Shown here: in pieces, positions 5,829 to 8,930 of the stretch
Numbering within the stretch: the stretch's first letter is position 1
Layout: every line of letters starts with the position of its first letter
Assembly: GCA_030696545.1 (NCBI GenBank)
Contig: JAUYSA010000403.1
Location: forward strand, 1 to 8,930
Source: Hyphomonadaceae bacterium
Lineage (GTDB): Bacteria > Pseudomonadota > Alphaproteobacteria > Caulobacterales > Hyphomonadaceae
Direction: 5' to 3'
Length of the DNA: 8,930 nucleotides
Notes under the pieces: generated by a model
The model's database searches: none
The model's input: only the letters and a program-made list of their open reading frames with translations
What the model was told of the DNA's origin: nothing
Made by a program: the position numbers and the translations under genes

Positions 5829-7159
5829 TTGACGGCGTCGGGCGCCGGGCGCGCTCCCGTTTGCACCCATGTGCGCATCACTTTGAACGCTCCGATATTC
5901 TGTTCGGGCGTGAACCCACAGTGAGCATAACCTTCAAGCCCTCCGGGAATAGGCATCTTCGTTCCAGACACAGCGTACTGAACAAGATGTGCGTCATTTC
6001 CGGCCTTAGCGACGCGCGCTCCGAATGCCTCCGACTGGGAATACGGTACGAGCGAGTCGATACGCTGATGAACGGTGATAAGCGGAATCAAGAATCTGCC
6101 AGTGGCCTCATGCCAAGTCTGTGCATAGGCAATTGCCGCAGGCGAGGCCTCAAACCGCTGTATGCGCTGGTTGAACCGGGCGGCCTCGTCGTCTGTCATG
6201 TCGGGCGGAGCGTAGGTCTTGCCAATGTTTCCCGCAGGAAGTCCGCCCATGGTCGCGACAATATCGTCCATGCCCAGTGCGCCGGAATAGAGCGGCGCCG
6301 CGACCGCGGCAGGATCGTCCGCAAAGCCGCCAATCGCGGCGACCTGTCGCGCGATGCGCGCCTCGGGCCCATCGGGATTGGCCTTTGCCGCCTGAAACAG
6401 CCGTACCACCGGCATGATGATCCGCATGGTCTGCGCATTCCGGAAGGTCTGTCCATCGCGCGCCTCGCCTTCGGGCGGGACTGTCGGCAAAGCTGACCGG
6501 GTGACATCTTTCTCGCCCGGCAACTCGTAGCTGGTTTCCTCCGCAAGAAGATTATACGCGGCCCGCATCTCCATCATCTGGCGCACCAGACTGATCCATC
6601 CTTCGGTGACGCCGCACATCGACACGGCGCCCGCAAACGCCTTGGGATGCTGTTCGATCATGGCGATCACGACGTTGCCGCCCATCGACCCTCCAACCAT
6701 GTAGAATTGCTTCCCGCCCAACCTGCTGACCAGGTCGCGGAGCGCCAGCGTATTCGCAACCCCGCTTTCGGTCGCAACGCCCGCCTTGTCGAAAGCGATG
6801 ATGCCGACTGCCACGCCTTGCTCGTAGGCATAGCGCAACACGCCGTTGCTCGGATCCTTTGCCAGCGGATCGCTCGGGACGCCTGGGACCGAGCCGGGCG
6901 TGGAATACCCCTGCCCGAACAACACGGTTTCATGCGTCCAGTTCGCTGGAATTGCCAGAACAAAGGGGCGCGTCCCGAGTTCGCCGTTGAGAAGTGTCCC
7001 GTTGCCGGGCGCATCGTGCTGAACAACATCGGCTGCCCCATAGGCGACGATGCGCTCGGACAAGGGAAGCGAGGCACCAACCGGGGCGGGTGTCGAGCAG
7101 CCCGTCTGTAGCGCAAGCATGATGATTGCTAACAGCGTGGCACGCAGCATCACCTTCAT
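5825..7159 (-). CDS. Exported alpha/beta serine hydrolase, probable lipoprotein (paralogue of the 3065-4453 gene)
   Basis: The protein has 444 residues from the ATG at 7159, with GAGGA 6 bases upstream overlapping the receptor stop region. The signal peptide MKVMLRATLLAIIMLALQTGC ends at Cys21. Gln at -3 does not fit the strict lipobox, so lipidation is likely but not certain. The catalytic set matches its paralogue: Ser158 in VGGSMGG, Asp368 in HQRIDSLVP and His413 in GYAHCGF. Shared blocks run the whole length (GYSTPG, DKAG, GEKDV, AIGGF, IDSLVPYSQ, TGARP), so the two arose by duplication. One difference stands out: the oxyanion loop reads FGQGYSTPG, with Gln83 where the paralogue has His. 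It lies 9 bases after the receptor gene and overlaps the glycosidase start by 4 bases. An esterase role on an acylated substrate is inferred; the subfamily is not recognised. Confidence 0.84.
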   Translation of the reverse strand: MKVMLRATLLAIIMLALQTGCSTPAPVGASLPLSERIVAYGAADVVQHDAPGNGTLLNGELGTRPFVLAIPANWTHETVLFGQGYSTPGSVPGVPSDPLAKDPSNGVLRYAYEQGVAVGIIAFDKAGVATESGVANTLALRDLVSRLGGKQFYMVGGSMGGNVVIAMIEQHPKAFAGAVSMCGVTEGWISLVRQMMEMRAAYNLLAEETSYELPGEKDVTRSALPTVPPEGEARDGQTFRNAQTMRIIMPVVRLFQAAKANPDGPEARIARQVAAIGGFADDPAAVAAPLYSGALGMDDIVATMGGLPAGNIGKTYAPPDMTDDEAARFNQRIQRFEASPAAIAYAQTWHEATGRFLIPLITVHQRIDSLVPYSQSEAFGARVAKAGNDAHLVQYAVSGTKMPIPGGLEGYAHCGFTPEQNIGAFKVMRTWVQTGARPAPDAVK

Positions 7160-7165
7160 CTTCTG

Positions 7166-7170
7166 TCCTC
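7166..7170 (-). promoter_or_regulatory. Ribosome-binding site of the first exported hydrolase
   Basis: GAGGA lies 6 bases before the ATG at 7159 and overlaps the receptor's TGA (7171-7169). Termination on the receptor therefore delivers ribosomes directly to this site. Confidence 0.65.
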
Positions 7171-8930
7171 AGTAGCGATAGCGGAGAGAGAGGCCGTATT
7201 GCGCGGGTTCGCCGTAGATTGTTCCTACCCAGCCAGAGGTGTTGTAGCCGGCGTTCGACGTCACACGGTACTCCTCGTCGGTCACATTCGTCCCGAATAC
7301 GGCAATATCGATGGGTCCGCCCATCACCTCTTCCCACTCAAGCCTGAGGTTCAGGAGGCCATAAGCGGGGATGGTGTCGAAGGGCTGCGGGTCGGCGGCA
7401 ACGCGCTGGTCGTCCTGCCAGGAATAGCTGGCGCGGAAGCCAAGCTGGCCTGTTTCAGCCGGAATCGGAATCGCAACACGCCCGTCGAGGCTAAACTTGT
7501 TCGCCGGCACATAGAGGAAGGGCGTGTTACTGAAATTCTGGCTCGGCAAGGTGGGTGTCGCCAGAGTCTGCCATTCGTCATATTTGGCTTCATTGTACGA
7601 GTAGGTGGCGCCAAGCGTAAATGAATCGCCAAATGCGAGCAAACCTTCGAACTCGAAGCCGAGGACATGAGCTTTCTGCGCGTTGGTGGCGATGTCGGAT
7701 CCGACAAATACCTGACGCTGGACGACCTGGATGTCGTTGTACCAGGTATAGAAGGCGGATGCATTCGTACGGAGCCGCACGTCATCCGCCAGCCTCCAAT
7801 CGCGCTTCATCCCAAATTCGAGATCGGTGACTTCTTCCGGCTTGAACGGAAAGAGCGGGTCGTTCTGGCCAAGCGGGGACAGAATCGTCACGACCGGATT
7901 TGTGCCGCCGCTTTTGTAGCCGCGGCGTGTAACGCCATAAAGCAACGTGTCCTCGTCCATTTTCCAGTCGAGGCCAAACTGCCAGGTCGGGCCATCGCTT
8001 TCGCCATCAAAGCCCGGATAGGAGCAGTTCGGGTATTTTGCTGTCGGCAGCTGTCCAAGGGTAACAGCTAGGAAAGCGTCGTAGACGCACAGATCACTTG
8101 CAAGCGCTTGCGTTTGAAGAGCCGCCGGCAGAAGCGCCGGGGGCGCGTTCGCCACAAAACTCGCGAAGGACGATGCTGGCAGGTAAGAGCTGATGTGCCC
8201 CCCGAAGGTGTCCCAGGTCCAGCGAACGCCCGCCGTGGCTGTGAGATTGGAAGTGATATTGAAGTTCGTCTGGGCGTAGACAGCTTTGCTGTCGCCATGG
8301 ACCTCTGCCTTGTCCTGAACGCTCAGGACCGGAAACAGGAACGGCGAAACCGGAAGGATGATAAGTGTCGTTGCGATGCCGAGCGGGGCTTGCATCGGAT
8401 TGACCGTCTGGAAAGTCAGCCCGTCGTCCGGCGTGTCTTCCTTGAGATAGAACAGGCCGGTTTGCAGGCTCATCCAGTCGGTCGAATAGCGAAGCTGCAG
8501 TTCCTCGGTGAATGTGCGCAGATCGACATTGTTTCTGCCGGGAAGCGCACCGTAGAGATCGGAGATCGGCAAGGTGGAAGCATCGCTGTCCGAAGCCGTA
8601 TTGCCCTCCACATGACTCCAGCTCACGATATTCTTGACGGACCACTCGTCGGAGAGGGTCAGCTCAGAATTGTTCAGAATGCTGAAGCTCGTGCGTTGGT
8701 CCTTCGTCGGCGTGCTGAGTGCAGTCTCATATGCCCCTCTTGCCTGTTGTGCAGCCAGTAAGGGCGCCAGCAAGGCGCCGTATGTTCGCGCCGGATTGAC
8801 GGCCACCAGCACGGTGCCGCCGCCATTCTCGTCGACGTCGTTGTAGCTCGCGACCGTGTAGCTGCTGAAGTAGTCGGTCGGGTCGAACTGAACGCCGATA
8901 CGCGCGCTCCAGTTGTTGCGGTTGAGGTAC
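7169..8930 (-). CDS. TonB-dependent outer-membrane receptor (amino end outside window)
   Basis: The frame is open from the right edge to the TGA at 7169, giving 586 residues of the barrel part; the plug and TonB box lie outside. The GTG at 8812 is internal and not the start, because the upstream codons continue the barrel (for example WSARIGVQFDPTDYFSSY). Barrel landmarks are TEELQLRYS, AVYAQTNFNIT, the RRGYKSGGTNP strand, EEVTDLEFGMKRDW, FYTWYNDIQV, GFEFEGLL, and an aromatic carboxyl end (YGLSLRYRY) typical of outer-membrane insertion signals. The style is that of sphingomonad receptors. The only two cysteines seen (codons 8089-8087 and 8026-8024) are in one loop and could form a disulfide. 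It is the first visible gene of the operon, which points to uptake of the substrate of the two hydrolases and the glycosidase. Any promoter is outside the window. Confidence 0.93.
   Translation of the reverse strand, partial: YLNRNNWSARIGVQFDPTDYFSSYTVASYNDVDENGGGTVLVAVNPARTYGALLAPLLAAQQARGAYETALSTPTKDQRTSFSILNNSELTLSDEWSVKNIVSWSHVEGNTASDSDASTLPISDLYGALPGRNNVDLRTFTEELQLRYSTDWMSLQTGLFYLKEDTPDDGLTFQTVNPMQAPLGIATTLIILPVSPFLFPVLSVQDKAEVHGDSKAVYAQTNFNITSNLTATAGVRWTWDTFGGHISSYLPASSFASFVANAPPALLPAALQTQALASDLCVYDAFLAVTLGQLPTAKYPNCSYPGFDGESDGPTWQFGLDWKMDEDTLLYGVTRRGYKSGGTNPVVTILSPLGQNDPLFPFKPEEVTDLEFGMKRDWRLADDVRLRTNASAFYTWYNDIQVVQRQVFVGSDIATNAQKAHVLGFEFEGLLAFGDSFTLGATYSYNEAKYDEWQTLATPTLPSQNFSNTPFLYVPANKFSLDGRVAIPIPAETGQLGFRASYSWQDDQRVAADPQPFDTIPAYGLLNLRLEWEEVMGGPIDIAVFGTNVTDEEYRVTSNAGYNTSGWVGTIYGEPAQYGLSLRYRY

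Noticed and set aside
5687..6496. Plus-strand open frame of 269 codons
   Set aside because: It is antisense to the first exported hydrolase and the start of the GH1 gene, with an unlikely Arg/Ser-rich composition.
8810..8812. GTG as the start of the TonB-dependent receptor
   Set aside because: The frame remains open to the window edge and the upstream codons read as receptor barrel sequence, so this is an internal valine codon.
1..8930. CRISPR array, tRNA, rRNA or insertion sequence
   Set aside because: No regularly spaced direct repeats, cloverleaf-like segments, ribosomal RNA motifs, transposase frames or terminal inverted repeats were seen on either strand.

Overview
The window reads as high-GC chromosomal DNA from a Gram-negative alphaproteobacterium. 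The best guess is a sphingomonad or a related Caulobacter/Hyphomonas-type organism. This rests on the style of the TonB-dependent receptor (a long outer-membrane barrel with a GYKSGG strand), the short intergenic gaps, and the CoA-linked catabolic genes. The taxon is an inference and was not tested by any search.

Left part (1-1693, minus strand): a probable two-gene operon. An enoyl-CoA hydratase/crotonase carrying both catalytic glutamates is followed 47 bases later by a flavin-dependent nitronate-monooxygenase-family oxidoreductase, which runs off the left edge. A 161-base divergent intergenic region (1694-1854) holds a plausible sigma-70-type promoter for this operon, an inverted repeat placed over its expected transcription start, and two small perfect hairpins in the opposite leader. 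Reading rightward from there is an alpha/beta hydrolase (1855-2730).

Middle (2720-3064): the 3' end of that hydrolase overlaps the start of a short reading frame. Its first 20 or so residues look like a cytochrome P450 amino terminus, after which the similarity stops; I read it as a gene remnant. The rest of the stretch has no recognisable gene.

Right part (3065-8930, minus strand, transcribed right to left): a tight four-gene operon. In order of transcription it encodes a TonB-dependent outer-membrane receptor (amino end outside the window), an exported serine hydrolase, an exported family 1 glycoside hydrolase, and a second exported serine hydrolase paralogous to the first. Gaps are 9 bases, a 4-base ATGA overlap, and 46 bases. 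The layout resembles a small utilization locus. The receptor would import a ligand across the outer membrane. The two esterase-like enzymes would remove acyl groups and the beta-glycosidase would remove sugar, either at the cell surface or in the periplasm. The neighbouring CoA-ester enzymes, cytosolic hydrolase and P450 remnant would suit catabolism of the released carbon skeleton, but that link is inference from proximity only.

No tRNA, rRNA, CRISPR array, insertion sequence or complete transposase was seen.
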